64,000 nt of DNA from Periplaneta americana (GCF_040183065.1 NC_091117.1:101877501-101941500); one strand, 5' to 3'; counted from the stretch's first letter, positions 1 through 11,045 are shown. Translations and numbers: made by a program. Notes: a model not told the origin generated them from the letters alone.

Positions 1-399
1 CCTACTATACAGTATATGTATTGTTGGAAGTTATAAAAGAAGCTAATATCAGTAGAAAGTTTGTCATTGACAAAATTGCAAGAGATTTCGGCCATGAGGG
101 TTTGCGGTTGCCCCCCATACCACTGTAATTTAAATGCTATTGAACTTAGGCATATTTGGGCGCGCTTAAAACATGAAGTTCGAAAACGAAATGTGACTCC
201 AACACGTAGTGACAGTGTATGCAGAACTATACGAGAATGTGTTGAACTTATAAATTCGGAATTGTGGACAAAGTGTGTTAACAGAACAAGAGAAACAGAA
301 CGCCAATATATTGTTCGCGACTCTGAAAACGACAGAGACTAGTTAATTATAAGCGTAGGTGACAGTGACAGTGAAGGAAGCAGTTCAGATCAGAGCTAG
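1..399 (+). pseudogene. Tc1/mariner-type transposase, C-terminal fragment
   Basis: C-terminal end of a DDE transposase of the Tc1/mariner (DDE_3) type; the start lies outside the window. The upstream frame reads RKFVIDKIARDFGHEGLRLP and the downstream frame continues with YHCNLNAIELRHIWARLKHE, the usual LPPYHxxxNxIELxW block that carries the last catalytic region. The two frames meet in a run of six C at 111-116, so a one-base insertion breaks the gene. A TAG at 340-342 interrupts the same frame, which then reads on as LIISVGDSDSEGSSSDQS to a second stop at 397-399; an acidic Ser/Asp tail is typical of this family. A dead copy. Confidence 0.8.
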
Positions 400-463
400 G
401 ATGTCAGGCAATTAATAATTGTAATTTACATATTTATTTAATTAATGTAGTTAGATAGCATGA

Positions 464-467
<4 letters not shown>

Positions 468-516
<49 letters not shown>
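468..516. repeat. (ATT)n microsatellite
   Basis: Uninterrupted ATT trinucleotide run just downstream of the transposase relic. Confidence 0.95.
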
Positions 517-921
517 GTTATAAAGTAGTCGTGTTTCTCGTTTGTACGCCCTGCAGTTTGAAAAAGACGCGACAACATCGCTTTAGAACATTATGCAATC
601 GACAGGTCTGTTATTTTTGTTAACCTTTTCTTTGATCTGCCGGTCGTTACTCTGACTGGCGCGCCGATAATAAAAATATTGTTATTAAAAATGAAAAATT
701 GTTATATTTATTAATCAAGTGAAGTGCGTTTTTCATATATTTCATGCTTCCTACTTTATCTGCGTCTTTAAGCTACATATCACAATTAATTTCATATTCC
801 TTTGATTTATTTGATTATATTTGTGATCACTCCCAAGCATATCTTTTGTTGTAGGGAGAATAGCAGGTCATTTCACTTCTTGCTGCCGTGACGAGTTAGT
901 TTATTTCCCGCAACTAGCAGA
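517..921. other. No gene seen
   Basis: AT-rich sequence with short unrelated reading frames only. It may include the 3' end of the transposon at 1-399, but no terminal repeat was identified. Confidence 0.5.
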
Positions 922-1910
922 GGCCCGATTGTATAAAACTCCCTGACTAAAGATCAATTTTGATCGAAGATCGAAAAGTGAACCGAGTTCAGACACTTAT
1001 TCTATTGTATAAAACTTTTCTGCGATAAAATTACCTTGGTTCAAATGCAATCTAAGTTCACGTGAAAAGGATTTGGCAACATCGCATAAACAGGTGAAAT
1101 ACGTGATGCGCGGACCATGTTATACAGGTTTGTTCAATGTTGCCAATTTAGCGACTTTAACTCTGTTTCAACAACAATTTATTTTAACTTTTATATTGCT
1201 TAAATAGGGATTGAGTGACCTTTTTAGCACCCCATAGTGACAAAATTTAATCTTTCTTTGTTGATAATGAGAAATCTAGCGACTTTACAACTACTTTTTG
1301 GCGACTTTCCGTATTACACTCTGTTGGAGACACTGTTTTTTTTTGTGCAATGTAAATAATGGCGGAAAATAAGAAGAAGGTTGACTGTTCTCCAAGTTGT
1401 TATCATGTTATGGTGTTTGATACTGCTAAACATAATAAAGCTTTATAAAACGACAATTTTCGTTTAGTAATACAGTTAATTGAACATTTATGAATGTACC
1501 TATCATATCCATTAATAATTAATGGTTGTTATAAACATAATATAATTATAGGTTATGTTATTTGATACTGCTGAACACGATAGAGCCTTATAAAATATAA
1601 GAATGTTTGTGTATTAAGGCAAGAAATTGAAAGAAATATATATAAATGTACCTAACATATCTATTAATATTAATAATAATGGATATTCTATTTGCACAAT
1701 CTGTCACTCGTATATTTCAAACAGAAAAGAAATAACTGAACTTGGATCATCTAACTAAATCGGAGAAATTTCTTCAGTCAAAGTTGACTTTAGTTTGAGA
1801 CAAATTAATCTCAGATTAGACTTTATACAACACAAAATTCCAAGTTCAGCTGAAACAAGGATCAATTTAACCTCTGATCTAAGATTAAATGGTTTATACA
1901 ATCGGCCCTG
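922..1910. mobile_element. TIR-bounded non-autonomous DNA element
   Basis: The left end (922-939) reads GGCCCGATTGTATAAAAC. The right end (1892-1910), read on the other strand, gives CAGGGCCGATTGTATAAAC. The ~15 bp core CCGATTGTATAAA is shared in inverted orientation about 990 bp apart. Internally a related phrase recurs at about 1002-1018, and two near-copies of a 'gttatg..tttgatactgct..aca' phrase lie at 1410 and 1555, so the inside is partly duplicated. A short frame from about 1359 begins MAENKKKVDCSPS and stops after 29 codons; it may be a leftover of an encoded protein, but I do not recognise it. No target duplication was certain. Confidence 0.5.
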
Positions 1911-2269
1911 AAATTGCCAATGATTTACAATGAACAATTTTTTATGGCACATATATAGATTCTACAAGTCTGATACAGCATTCGCCTCATTTTCCACATC
2001 TCAGCAATAGATTCTTCACAATAGCCTATACTGCTGAAAATATCCGAGATAATGCATAAATAACTTACGTCTCTGATCTTCTGCCATAAACAATTCATTA
2101 CGAGTTTGTGGGAAATTATACTTCATTTATTCAAGTTATTCTAATGTTTTACCTGGCCAAAATGATGTCCAGAATTCACATGTACCGGTACCTAATACAC
2201 TCCAAACGTTGTCAGATATTGTTGTTAGCAATCTTTATGCTATTTCCTACAAAATAATTATATTGTTCT

Positions 2270-3062
2270 ATTAAAGCATATTTATTTTGGGAACATCAAC
2301 AGAAATATAGATAATGATATTGTTTTATTAAAGCATTCTGTATTTATTTTGTGAAGGCCAACAGAAATATAACTAATGACATTATTAAAGGTCGTCCTCG
2401 GTAGCGTAGCTGGTATAGCGTTAGCCTTCTATGCTCGAGGTTGCGGGTTCGATCCCAGCGTAAGTCGATGGCATTTAAGTGTGTTTAAATGCGACAGACT
2501 CATGTCAGTAGATTTAAAAAAGTAAAAGAACTCCTGCGGAACAAAATTCCGGAACACCGGCGACGCCGATATAACCTCTGCAGTTGCGAACGTCGTTAAA
2601 TAAAACATAATTTGTTATTAAAGCATATTTATTTTGGGAAGACCAACAGAAATGAAAGTAATTATATTATTTTATTAAAGCAAATTTATTTTAGGAAGAC
2701 CAAAAGAAATATAGGTAGGCCTAATGATGTTATTTTGTTAAAGCATATTTATTTTAGGAAGACCAACAAAAATATAAGTAATGATATTATTTTATTAAAG
2801 TATATTTATGTTAGGAATATAAACAGAAATATAAGTAATGATATTATTTTATTAAAGTATATTTATTTTAGGAATATAAACAGAAATATAAGTAATGATA
2901 TTAATTTCATTAAAGCATATTAATTTTGGGAAGACCAACAGAAATATAAGTAATGGCATTATTTTATTAAAGCATATTTATTTTACTAAAATTGGAAATT
3001 ATAAGTAAAGATATTATTTTATTAAAGCATATTTACTTTGGGAATACCAACAGAAATAATGA
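2270..3062. repeat. ~57 bp minisatellite array
   Basis: About a dozen head-to-tail copies of a unit built on ATTAAAGCATATTTATTTT, then GGAAGACCAACAG and AAATATAAGTAATGATATT. Unit starts fall near 2270, 2328, 2617, 2674, 2738, 2794, 2851, 2909, 2966 and 3021, so the period is 57-58 bp with small indels. The long open frame at 2612-2923 is only this repeat read through because 57 is a multiple of three; it is not a gene. A SINE is inserted after the third unit. Confidence 0.9.
2391..2614 (+). mobile_element. tRNA-derived SINE in minisatellite
   Basis: The head looks like a tRNA gene: box A-like TAGCGTAGCTGG at about 2403 and box B GGTTCGATCCC at about 2446, the internal RNA polymerase III promoter. 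The body ends in a tail containing CGTCGTTAAATAAAA. Exactly at both edges lies the 9 bp direct repeat TTATTAAAG (2382-2390 and 2615-2623), a target-site duplication, which fixes the borders. The tail resembles those of two other SINE types in this window that have unrelated heads. Confidence 0.85.
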
Positions 3063-3361
3063 AATAATGATGATTAGACTTCGTTGAATTGCCACACGCA
3101 GCATGCAATCAGGTTGCCGATGTACGGTAGTATAGAGGAGGTGGGCGGCCGCCCGGTCTCGTAGTATAAGCAGTTCATGTTAAGAGTTGTGACCGGTCCA
3201 AATAATAGAGCAGCTACAGCTAATGTATACCTAAGTAAGCACTTGTTTTTTGAATTACTGTGGTTGGAATAGTCAAAGCTTAACATATTTTGTTCAGTGC
3301 AGACAAGAATTCAATCAAACATACTACAATGAGAATGTTGCTGTTACAAATAATTGTCCCT

Positions 3362-3906
3362 GGAATAACCTTATCTCCGCAGCCAGTCTTGACCCGTTGG
3401 GGAACGTGGTTGGATGCTGTTAATTATTATGCAGAACATTACGGCAAAATAATGGAGGTAATTGGATAGCACAGACAGTCCCGCTGTTGCTGCTGTAAAA
3501 TCATTGGCTTCTGAACAGCTATTGGAAGATATTCTGTTCATTGATTCTAATTTTAAAATCGTGTCCAAAAGCACCATACTGTTAGAATCGCCTAAACTAC
3601 AACTCTCAGAAGCCCTTAATATAGTGGATAAAGTATCACAAACCGTTATCCAAAATAACAATTCACTAATTTCAGAAAAAATGAAATATAAGTTGGGAAA
3701 ACTTCGTATTATAAATTATGTACTATCGGGTCACAAGACAGCTGAAGTAGTGACTTTCCGTTCTTCAAATATGTATGTATTACATCGTGTGATGTTGAAA
3801 GTACATTTTCCCAAAATAAAAACTGTTTAAGTGACCGTCGGAGGAGGTTACTTTGCAGTCGCTGAAAATGTACGTAACTCTTCACTGCAATGCACATATT
3901 CAAGGA
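3362..3906 (+). pseudogene. hAT transposase relic (C-terminal half)
   Basis: Broken piece of a hAT-superfamily transposase related to the copies at 8373-10110 and 59176-60658. The first frame has the conserved PQPVLTRWGTWLDAVNYY block. After a frameshift near 3461 the frame continues DSTDSPAVAAVKSLAS to about 3710. A third frame near 3770-3835 has CDVESTFSQNKNCLSDRRRR, and after another shift LQSLKMYVTLHCNAHIQG. These are the hAT C-terminal dimerisation motifs (ERxFS...L.DRR...L...ylv). At least three frameshifts and one stop; no flanking target duplication was found. Confidence 0.8.
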
Positions 3907-3962
3907 TGATGTGAGTATCTTACATTAAATTTTAAGAGATAATATATCTCACTATAAAATAA

Positions 3963-5182
3963 TTGTTTGTATTTACATGTTTAGACATTTCCTACTTCAA
4001 TGATCATTCATTACATTTCTTGAATTCAGGATACAGATTTTATTGTAACCGCAGTATACTGCTCAGTGTTTACATTAGATGCATACTCAATCCGTTCCAC
4101 GCCTCCTTCTCATACAGTCTATACCGCGTGCACAGTAAACCTTGCGATTCTTGTGGCAATTCCACGAAGTCTAATGATGATTATATCAATAAAACCATAG
4201 ACTTCATTAACAAAAATGACATCACGCAACTTAAAAGTGATCCTACTGAGTCTTTCCAGAAGCAAATAAAACAAGTTATTAAATCAGCTACGGCAATTAT
4301 TCCACATAACACTTTATATAAATACATAGTACAAAACCCCAGCGTATCAGTTCTGAAAACTATCCCTAAAACACATAAAAGCGAGCTTACGATGAGACCT
4401 GAGGTTAATAGTATCAAGGCCCCTAATCATAAAATTAACAAATTTTTGCATACTTTTTTTAAAAAAGCTTTACAGCTTGAACATAAATACACTCTGAATA
4501 ATTCGCTACACCTTATTAATGCTCTGAAATTACCTAAGCTAAATAAGTGTACTAAAATGATATCCCTAGATACTGAAAACCTTCACTCTAATATCCCTGC
4601 TAATGAAACTGTAGATATCATAAAAGAAAAATTAAAACAAGTGAATGCTGCTGATAATATCATAGAACAAATTGTGAACCTACGTTCCGTCACGCTAAAG
4701 CAGAATTATTTTTCCTTCCATAATAAAATATACCAGCAAAGAAAAGGCCTAGCGATGGGCGACCCACTTTCCGGTCTCTTATTGGAAGTTTTTTTTTGCA
4801 GGATATGGAAAGTAAATATGTTCCTGGTTTGGTCACACAGTTTAACATATAGTTTTATGCTCGTTACGTCGATGATACTCTTATACTCTATAACAATAAC
4901 AACGCAATATATGAAAAAATCCTTAACAGTTTTAATAACTTACACTCCAATCTTAAATTCACCTGTGAGGTTGAGTATAATAGGTCAATAAACTTTTTGT
5001 ATTTAAATATTGCCCTAAAAGGTTCAAAATTATGTTATAATATTTTTAGAAATCCTACCACAACTAGTCATTCTATCCAGTTTGACTCTAATCATCCTTA
5101 CACGCATAAAATCAGCAATTTTCGTTTCTTAATTGACCATTTACTTAATATTCCGTTAAATAATAGTACATTATACAATGAG
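3963..5182 (+). pseudogene. Penelope-like element reverse transcriptase
   Basis: Reverse transcriptase part of a Penelope-like retroelement (PLE). Recognisable blocks are LKTIPKTHK (usual LPKIHK), MRPEVNSIKAPNHKINKFL, MISLDTENLHSNIP (RT motif A region, usual 'fslDv.sLYTNIP'), and QRKGLAMGDPLSGLLLE (motif B, GLPMGSPLS). A frameshift in the T8-9 run near 4789-4797 moves the sequence into another frame that carries FYARYVDDTLIL, the catalytic YxDD. A TAG precedes that block. From 4997 the thumb region resumes (LNIALKGSKL, then NFRFLIDHLLNIPLNNSTLY). The frame is then cut at about 5182 by an insertion. The 5' border is unclear. Confidence 0.85.
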
Positions 5183-5282
5183 CCTATAATGATAGTAATT
5201 AAGAAGCGAGTATGGATGTTTATGAAACGAGCGCAAGCTCGTTTTATAATTTTCATACGTGCTTCTTAATTACCATTATAGG
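5183..5282. repeat. 100 bp imperfect palindrome
   Basis: The segment begins CCTATAATGATAGTAATTAA and ends with its complement. It folds on itself with only a few mismatches around the centre CGAGCGCAAGCTCG. It lies exactly where the Penelope reverse transcriptase frame is interrupted, so it is probably a short hairpin element or the product of an aberrant repair event. Confidence 0.8.
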
Positions 5283-5296
5283 CGAGTTTCATACTA

Positions 5297-5845
5297 CTTT
5301 TTATGCTCGACCATATTTCTAACTTGAAATTATTCAGATGTATACATTTTATTTGTATCTGACAAGATCGGAAGTGACCTTGTTCTAGGTCGTGAATTGT
5401 GAGATGTGCGCAGACGCGAAAGTATTGATTTTTTCCGAGGAACAATAATGTCATTGACCTTGATGTAATCCGGTAAAACTTGATATAACCTTGATTATTG
5501 AATTGGACATTGAAAAATGAGATGACAAATTGAATTTATTTGAATATTATTTACAATTAACCCTAATTATTATAGTTACAGAACATAACCTTCTGCGACA
5601 GTATTGGATTTCGAGCCTCCGTGACTTTTCGCTAATTCTCTTTCGATTGAATATCCGAAAATAATCGATACTTGCAGTTTTATAACGGTACAAAGCTGAC
5701 TTGTCATTGGCTGAAGACCTGTAAGCTGAATTGTCATTGGCTGAACACCTGTACTTTAATGAGTAGGTGTACTTTAATGACATGCATGTAAGGACTGCTA
5801 CCAGGTATATAATTACTACATTTCGGCATGGTCGAGCATAAAAAG
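5297..5845. mobile_element. MITE with 18 bp perfect TIRs
   Basis: CTTTTTATGCTCGACCAT at 5297-5314 is found as its exact reverse complement at 5828-5845, 549 bp apart in all. No coding capacity is seen inside. Short direct repeats occur near 5700-5780 ('gtactttaatgag/ac'). Together with the adjacent palindrome it splits the Penelope element between the thumb and the downstream GIY-YIG part, so it inserted after that element. Confidence 0.8.
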
Positions 5846-6388
5846 ACTTATCAAACAGAATATAAGTATATCTTACATTTAGCGCAAATGAACGGCTTTA
5901 ATAAAAGAATTATAACTAATCTGATCCGTAAACGTAAGAATAAACTCAAAACAGAAACTAAAATAAACACTACTTCATTAAGACCTGAGAAAAAGGATAA
6001 GAATAGTAACTGGAAATCTATGACATTTTTTGGCAACGTTTCTTACAAATTAGGTAATTTTTTCAAAAAGGAAAAAATCAACGTGGCTTTTAGGACAAAT
6101 AATAAACTCAATAACATTATTTCAAATAACTTACAAAATCATAACAAATTCTCTAATAGTGGAATTTATTTATTACATTGTAGGACAAACTAAGAGAAAT
6201 TTCCGCACACGCTATAGGGAACATGTTGCCGATTTCAGACATAATAGAAATAAATCCAAGTTTGCAACACACCTAATCAATCACAACCATGAACTTACAA
6301 GTATAGATGACACTCTCCAAGTTTTAAAGACAGTTAATAATAATAAGCACATGAATGCCACAGAAGAATATTACATAGCTGCCCATTC

Positions 6389-6471
<83 letters not shown>

Positions 6472-6536
6472 CCCATTTACTCAATGAACGATATCCTAAT
6501 TTAAATAACCCGCTCTTCAAAATTGTACAGAAATAA
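5846..6536 (+). pseudogene. Penelope-like element, GIY-YIG endonuclease part
   Basis: Continuation of the Penelope-like polyprotein. The linker ILHLAQMNGFNKRIITNLI is followed by the nuclease entry SNSGIYLL near 6147. A frameshift at about 6160 leads to YYIVGQTKRNFRTRYREH, so GIY and YI(V)G are almost adjacent and the usual cysteine-rich stretch between them seems deleted. The catalytic Arg (RTRYREH) and Glu (ATEEYYIAA) remain. A run of about 28 Asn codons from an AAT microsatellite (6389-6468) sits just before the C-terminus; the frame stays open through it to TAA at 6534-6536. Confidence 0.8.
6389..6468. repeat. (AAT)n microsatellite inside Penelope ORF
   Basis: Pure AAT repeat, read in frame as polyasparagine. 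Confidence 0.95.
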
Positions 6537-7230
6537 TTCCGGTTGATCCACTAGGTTTGCCAGGTACATAGTTTTCTTTCTTTGCTACATCTCTCTATAA
6601 AGCTCAGTCGTGTTGCTGCATCATCGGAATCAGGTCAGCCTCTCCTCAACTATTTTGTAAGTACTTTTAACCATGACTTCAACATTAATATTCATTTCTT
6701 AGTTCTCAATTTGATAAATTCTCTTACATTACCCCATTATACTTTTACAGGGCTTTGATTTCATATGCCCATTAAACAGCAGCACGAGCGACCTACATAC
6801 TGTACAGTAGCATGTTTCGTTATTTTGGGAACTGCATACGCCTGTATTTGAAGATTGTTATGCCTTTATTCCATTTCTTTGTACACTTGTCAATTAGTAC
6901 AGTGTTAATTGCCTATTCTGTGTTCTTCTCGGTGTTAATTTCATGCTATATGTATATTTTTAATGGCATATGTTTATACCATAGACAAATAAATAGAGGT
7001 TTATACTGCCTACTTTTTAAACTTTTTAATGATTGTTTCACCTGAATATTTTAAGTGTTCATTATGTGTTATTGTGTTCTCCTTTAATATGACCTGAAGA
7101 TGCCATGGTTATGGCGAAAATGTTTGTCAAAAACTTTTATATACTGTACCATTTCATGTAATATCATAATGGTTCAACGTGTGTACTATTGATAAGTAAT
7201 TTGACTGTAATAAACCTACACATATTTGAT
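6537..7230 (+). other. Probable Penelope 3' region
   Basis: AT-rich sequence after the Penelope stop codon. No coding region is convincing; a 77-codon hydrophobic frame at 6812-7045 has no family signature. Penelope elements usually end in a non-coding pseudo-LTR, so this is the expected place for it. The 3' border was not resolved. Confidence 0.4.
7094..7129 (+). ncRNA. Hammerhead-like ribozyme core (candidate)
   Basis: CTGAAGA is followed by a GCCA...TGGC stem and then GAAA. This is the order CUGANGA - stem II - GAAA of the hammerhead core. Hammerhead motifs are known in Penelope-like elements, and this one lies in the 3' region of a Penelope relic. A stem III with a cleavage triplet is plausible around GTC at 7126-7128, but I cannot confirm it by eye. 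Confidence 0.3.
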
Positions 7231-8009
7231 ACTTATATTATACTTATCGGACCCAACATGCCTTTAAAATAACTTCCAACAAACTAATAACAAAATAAAA
7301 TTAAACATTCATTTAGCAGTTGAAATGATAACTTATCATGTAAATTTATATTGAATAATGTCGGTGACAACGAATATCCTTGACGCACTCTTCTGTTCAT
7401 ATTGATTTTGAGATATAATTTAAGGTGGCAACCCCACCACTGGACTTACTCTGCTCTGGACTGATAACCCATTCAGGGGACATTTTAATGGACATTTTAA
7501 TTACCGTCAAATCTCAAAATAAGAAGCCGCGCGGATCTTCAGTTGGCGACAAAGCAAGGAATAAAGTTAAATTTATATATTAACTATTGTCCAATAAACA
7601 CTAGTCTATTAAATACTACAGCCAGTATTAATGACAGCAAAGTAGTATTGATATTGATAAAGCAATACAAAGTCTTAAAATAAAGCATTATTAGGGTTTT
7701 CTAGAAACAGACCTAAGGAATTTAAGTCATCATAGAATCTTAACATGTTGCGTGACATAGAGTAATTTTAAAGTACAGAAACAGATGGTACGGATTCTTA
7801 AAAAAAAAATTCATCAATATAGTAACTACATTGGCAATCAGAGAAATTGTATTGGTTTCCACTGTTCGCGGCATTGTAAATATTTCATCCTTACGGTTTA
7901 TACGACAAGAATTCAGTTTTAAGATTCTCTTTTAGAAAACTTAGCTACCTACAGGCGTCTGAAGACTTCTAATATTTTATTTCATGAAAGGTAACAATTC
8001 GCATACTAT
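7231..8009. other. No gene seen
   Basis: AT-rich sequence with no recognisable coding, repeat or RNA feature. Confidence 0.5.
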
Positions 8010-8059
8010 TTGTGGCATTATATAACCAGCACAATTCCTTATTATTCGTCAGTCATTAT
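8010..8059. repeat. ~43 bp tandem repeat, left part
   Basis: A copy of the unit ATTATATAACCAGCACAATT ... TTATTATTCGTCAGTC. More copies follow the hAT element at 10931-11045, so one array was split by the hAT insertion. Confidence 0.75.
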
Positions 8060-10930
8060 GAGACATCGGATTTTTAGGCACTAAAAATTGCAGTTTTAGG
8101 CGCCTAAAATAAGCTCAAAATTTGTAAAATTAGGCTCTATTTTAATGAAAATAGGCATTTTAGGCACATCAAGGTATCATACTTATTTCTTTCACTGAAA
8201 TTTTTAGTTATACACTAAAATACGCACAAAAAAGTATCTTTAAACATTAAAAAAGAATACTATATTATATTTATAAACAGAGCTGCACAAATTTAATATA
8301 ATGAAACTAATGAAATAATGATTATTGATATCAAGATTACTCATTTTAAGTTATTGAAATTCAGTTCCATGCTCAGACTTTATTATAATTATCTGCACAG
8401 TACATCACCAGAATTTTTTCTAAATTCTCCACAGTTAACCTTTGCCTTTTGTCACTGAGAATCATTTTGAAAGCAGAAAAACTTCTTTCAACCGAAACTG
8501 ATGTGAGAGGCGCAAATTTTAAATTAGGTACAATAGAAACATCAATACTTACTGGAACATTTACACTTTCCCCCGATATCACTCTTGATACTTTTTCCAA
8601 CAATGAAAATCCTACATTCTTATTTAATACGTTGTCCCACTTATTTTTAACTTTTTCCCCAGTTTCGCCCAAAGCAGAATGTATGTTCACTTGAGCTTCC
8701 TTTACTATTGCTATTTGGCTACAAAGAGATTGTTTTTCACGTTCTAATTGTTCAATGCTTGCAGGTATGAAAGAAAAGTTTGATGTTCTGTAGGCAATAT
8801 TGTTTTTCACTCGTGAGTCATTCAGACAATCTTTCACTGCTTTCACACACGCTGCACTATCAGTTTCAGGTAATTTATCAATAACTGTGACCACTTCCTT
8901 AAAATACTTAGAATAATACACCACTGACTGAATCCAGGTTCCCCATCGTGTAACAACCGGCTGAGGTGGGAGTGGGATATCTGGAAAGTTCTCTCCGAAT
9001 ATTGAAATCCTGGATGGGGCTTTACAAAAACATTTTTTTTGTGTTAGAAATAAACGAATTGACAAGAGGAAATTCATTCCGGATTGTTTCAGAAACCCTG
9101 TGAAGGCCATGTGCTAGACAGGTTACATGCGTGAGGTTAGGATAAAATGTTTTAAGAAGTGGAGCTGCAGCAACCATGTATGAGGCAGCATCAGTACAAA
9201 ACAACAGAACTTTAGAATCGTCTATATTACCTGAGTATAAAGACTGTAGGCCTTTATTTACAAAATAAGCAATGGCTTGGCTATTCACTTTCGAAAGTTC
9301 CTTAACACATACGAGGTGTGGAATCGAAGGTCCATCACGACTAAGTTTTCCTACTACCATATTTGCTATATACCTATTCACAGGATCTGAGGTTTCATCC
9401 ACAGAGACCCATATGTAAGAATCACCTATATCCTCCCGAATGGAAGCTAAAGTTTCATTGTATATTCTGTCTAAGTAATTTTTTCTTAGGGTCGACTCAG
9501 ATGGGATATTTTGTTTGCAGTATTTTTGTAAAAACTGTCTTAAAACCGGATTTTCAATTGCATTCCAGGGAATGTTAGCAGCAACAAACGCTCTGGTTAC
9601 ATCAGCATAGAAATTGCTGCTCAGATTGGACGAAGTAGGCTGTGTTAGTAAAGTTTGTTGCAGTTGATTTTTCTACTGAGCTTTAGCCTTATGAGCCGCT
9701 CCTTGCACATGCTGCTTTAGGTGGCACTTCTTTTCTTGCGAAATCTAAAAATGTAAAGTAAACTGAATTAAAATAAAATCCTAATTGTTGTATTGCCGTA
9801 TTTCTATCACAAAGTTAGTGGGTTCGAACAATCAAAATTTTAATGACCTGCAAATACTTTAACTATCGGAATTTAAAAGGTTAAAGTGTAGTGGTCTTAA
9901 AAAGAATTATACCTCAGGATAGCCCAGTCAATGTATAAATATTATAGGCCTACTCATTAAAATTAATAGAATTTATATATTTCAACTATTGTTACATACC
10001 TGTTTGCTACAAATCTTGCAGAATATTATTTTTCCATCATAAGTGAATTCTGAATATTCTGTTAGCCATTGCCGGATCAATGTAGATTTTGCACTTATAT
10101 TTTTCGGCATTATCGCGTTAAACTTCACAGGAAAACGTCCTACCGCTCAAAACTTCTCAACATAAATAAGGTGAGGGAAAGAGCAACTGTTAACGAGCAT
10201 TCAAATGAACCGTTGTTATTGAGATTCAATTGGACAAAAATACAAAGTTCCACTTATTGTTGCATTTCCTGGTAGTGTTAACACTAGGAGGGCCATTCTT
10301 TTAAATATTTTGTAACGGTTTACCCTACTAATTCGCAGTTTTACGACTTTTCATAAATATTTCAAAAACACTCTTTCTCCAAAAATTGTGATTTTATGAC
10401 ACTCTGAAGGGCAGTACAGCTAATCGGTTTCAGACCGAAAACAGTCATTTTTATAGTATAGTATATCTCTGAATCGGTAGCACCACATGTTGTGATTGTT
10501 GCCTGCTTCAAAACTAAGGTTGGTTCTTTGTCGGCATTTATGCCTCCAAACATGTTAAATTCGGTGAAATCTATTGCGAGTGTCGTGAGATTCAAAACAT
10601 TTTGTTTCCTTTATCAATGGTTTCATGGCCGGTGTGAAGCAAACTTTCCACTTTTTAAATGCCTTAAATTTCGCAGTGAATGCATGTATAAATTATAAAA
10701 AGTAAGAGTAAAATGCGAAACTTTACAGTGAGTTAGGCATTTTTAGGCGAATATTAACAAATTAGGCTCTAATAACCGTTTTAGGGCATTTTAGGGCACT
10801 ATAAAACTCTTTGAATACCTTAAAACTCTTTGAATACCTTTCAATTTCCATGAAACACAAATATTAATAATTATTTTTACTTTTCTCCTAAAGAAACAAA
10901 ATAGGCATTTGCCCTAGAATCCGATGTGTG
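8060..10930 (-). mobile_element. Full-length hAT transposon
   Basis: A complete 2871 bp hAT element. GTCATTAT at 8052-8059 and 10931-10938 is an 8 bp target-site duplication, the hallmark length of the superfamily. The ends are inverted repeats around ACATCGGATT.TAGG (left GAGACATCGGATTTTTAGGC; right, reversed, CACACATCGGATTCTAGGGC). Both subterminal regions (8070-8175 and 10730-10900) are crowded with TTAGGC or TAGGCATTTTAGG motifs, likely transposase binding sites. The transposase lies on the minus strand. The element sits inside a ~43 bp tandem repeat whose units continue on both sides. Confidence 0.93.
8373..10110 (-). pseudogene. hAT transposase, two exons, two lesions
   Basis: Exon 1 (10110-10000) starts MPKNISAKSTLIRQW and ends FCKICSKQ; it is followed by a GTATGT donor. 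An acceptor TTTTTAG precedes exon 2 at 9744. The 255 bp intron is phase 0, and joining gives a C-x2-C ... HLKQHV...H BED-like zinc finger, similar to CGGBP1-type hAT proteins. Exon 2 continues with the DUF659-type core (WVSVDETSDPVNRY; LLFCTDAASYMV; HVTCLAHGLHRV), then PPQPVVTRWGTW, and the C-terminal dimerisation motifs SVERSFSAFKMILSDKRQRL. Two lesions only: TAG at 9676-9674 and one extra base in the A8 run at 9033-9040. This suggests a young element, recently inactive. Confidence 0.9.
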
Positions 10931-11045
10931 GTCATTATATAACCAGCACAATTCCTTATTATTCGTCATTCATTATATAACCTGTACAATTTATTATTAT
11001 TTGTCAGTCATTATATAACCGGTACAATTTATTATTATCCGGCAA
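10931..11045. repeat. ~43 bp tandem repeat, right part
   Basis: Three further variant copies of the CATTATATAACC...ACAATT...TTATTATT unit found left of the hAT element. Confidence 0.75.

Noticed and set aside
2612-2923. 103-codon frame with repeated LLKHIYFRK-like units
   Set aside because: Pure consequence of a 57 bp tandem repeat being a multiple of three.
3074-3286. 70-codon minus-strand frame
   Set aside because: No motif; lies between a minisatellite and a hAT relic.
6812-7045. 77-codon hydrophobic frame after the Penelope element
   Set aside because: No known motif, AT-rich composition explains hydrophobicity.
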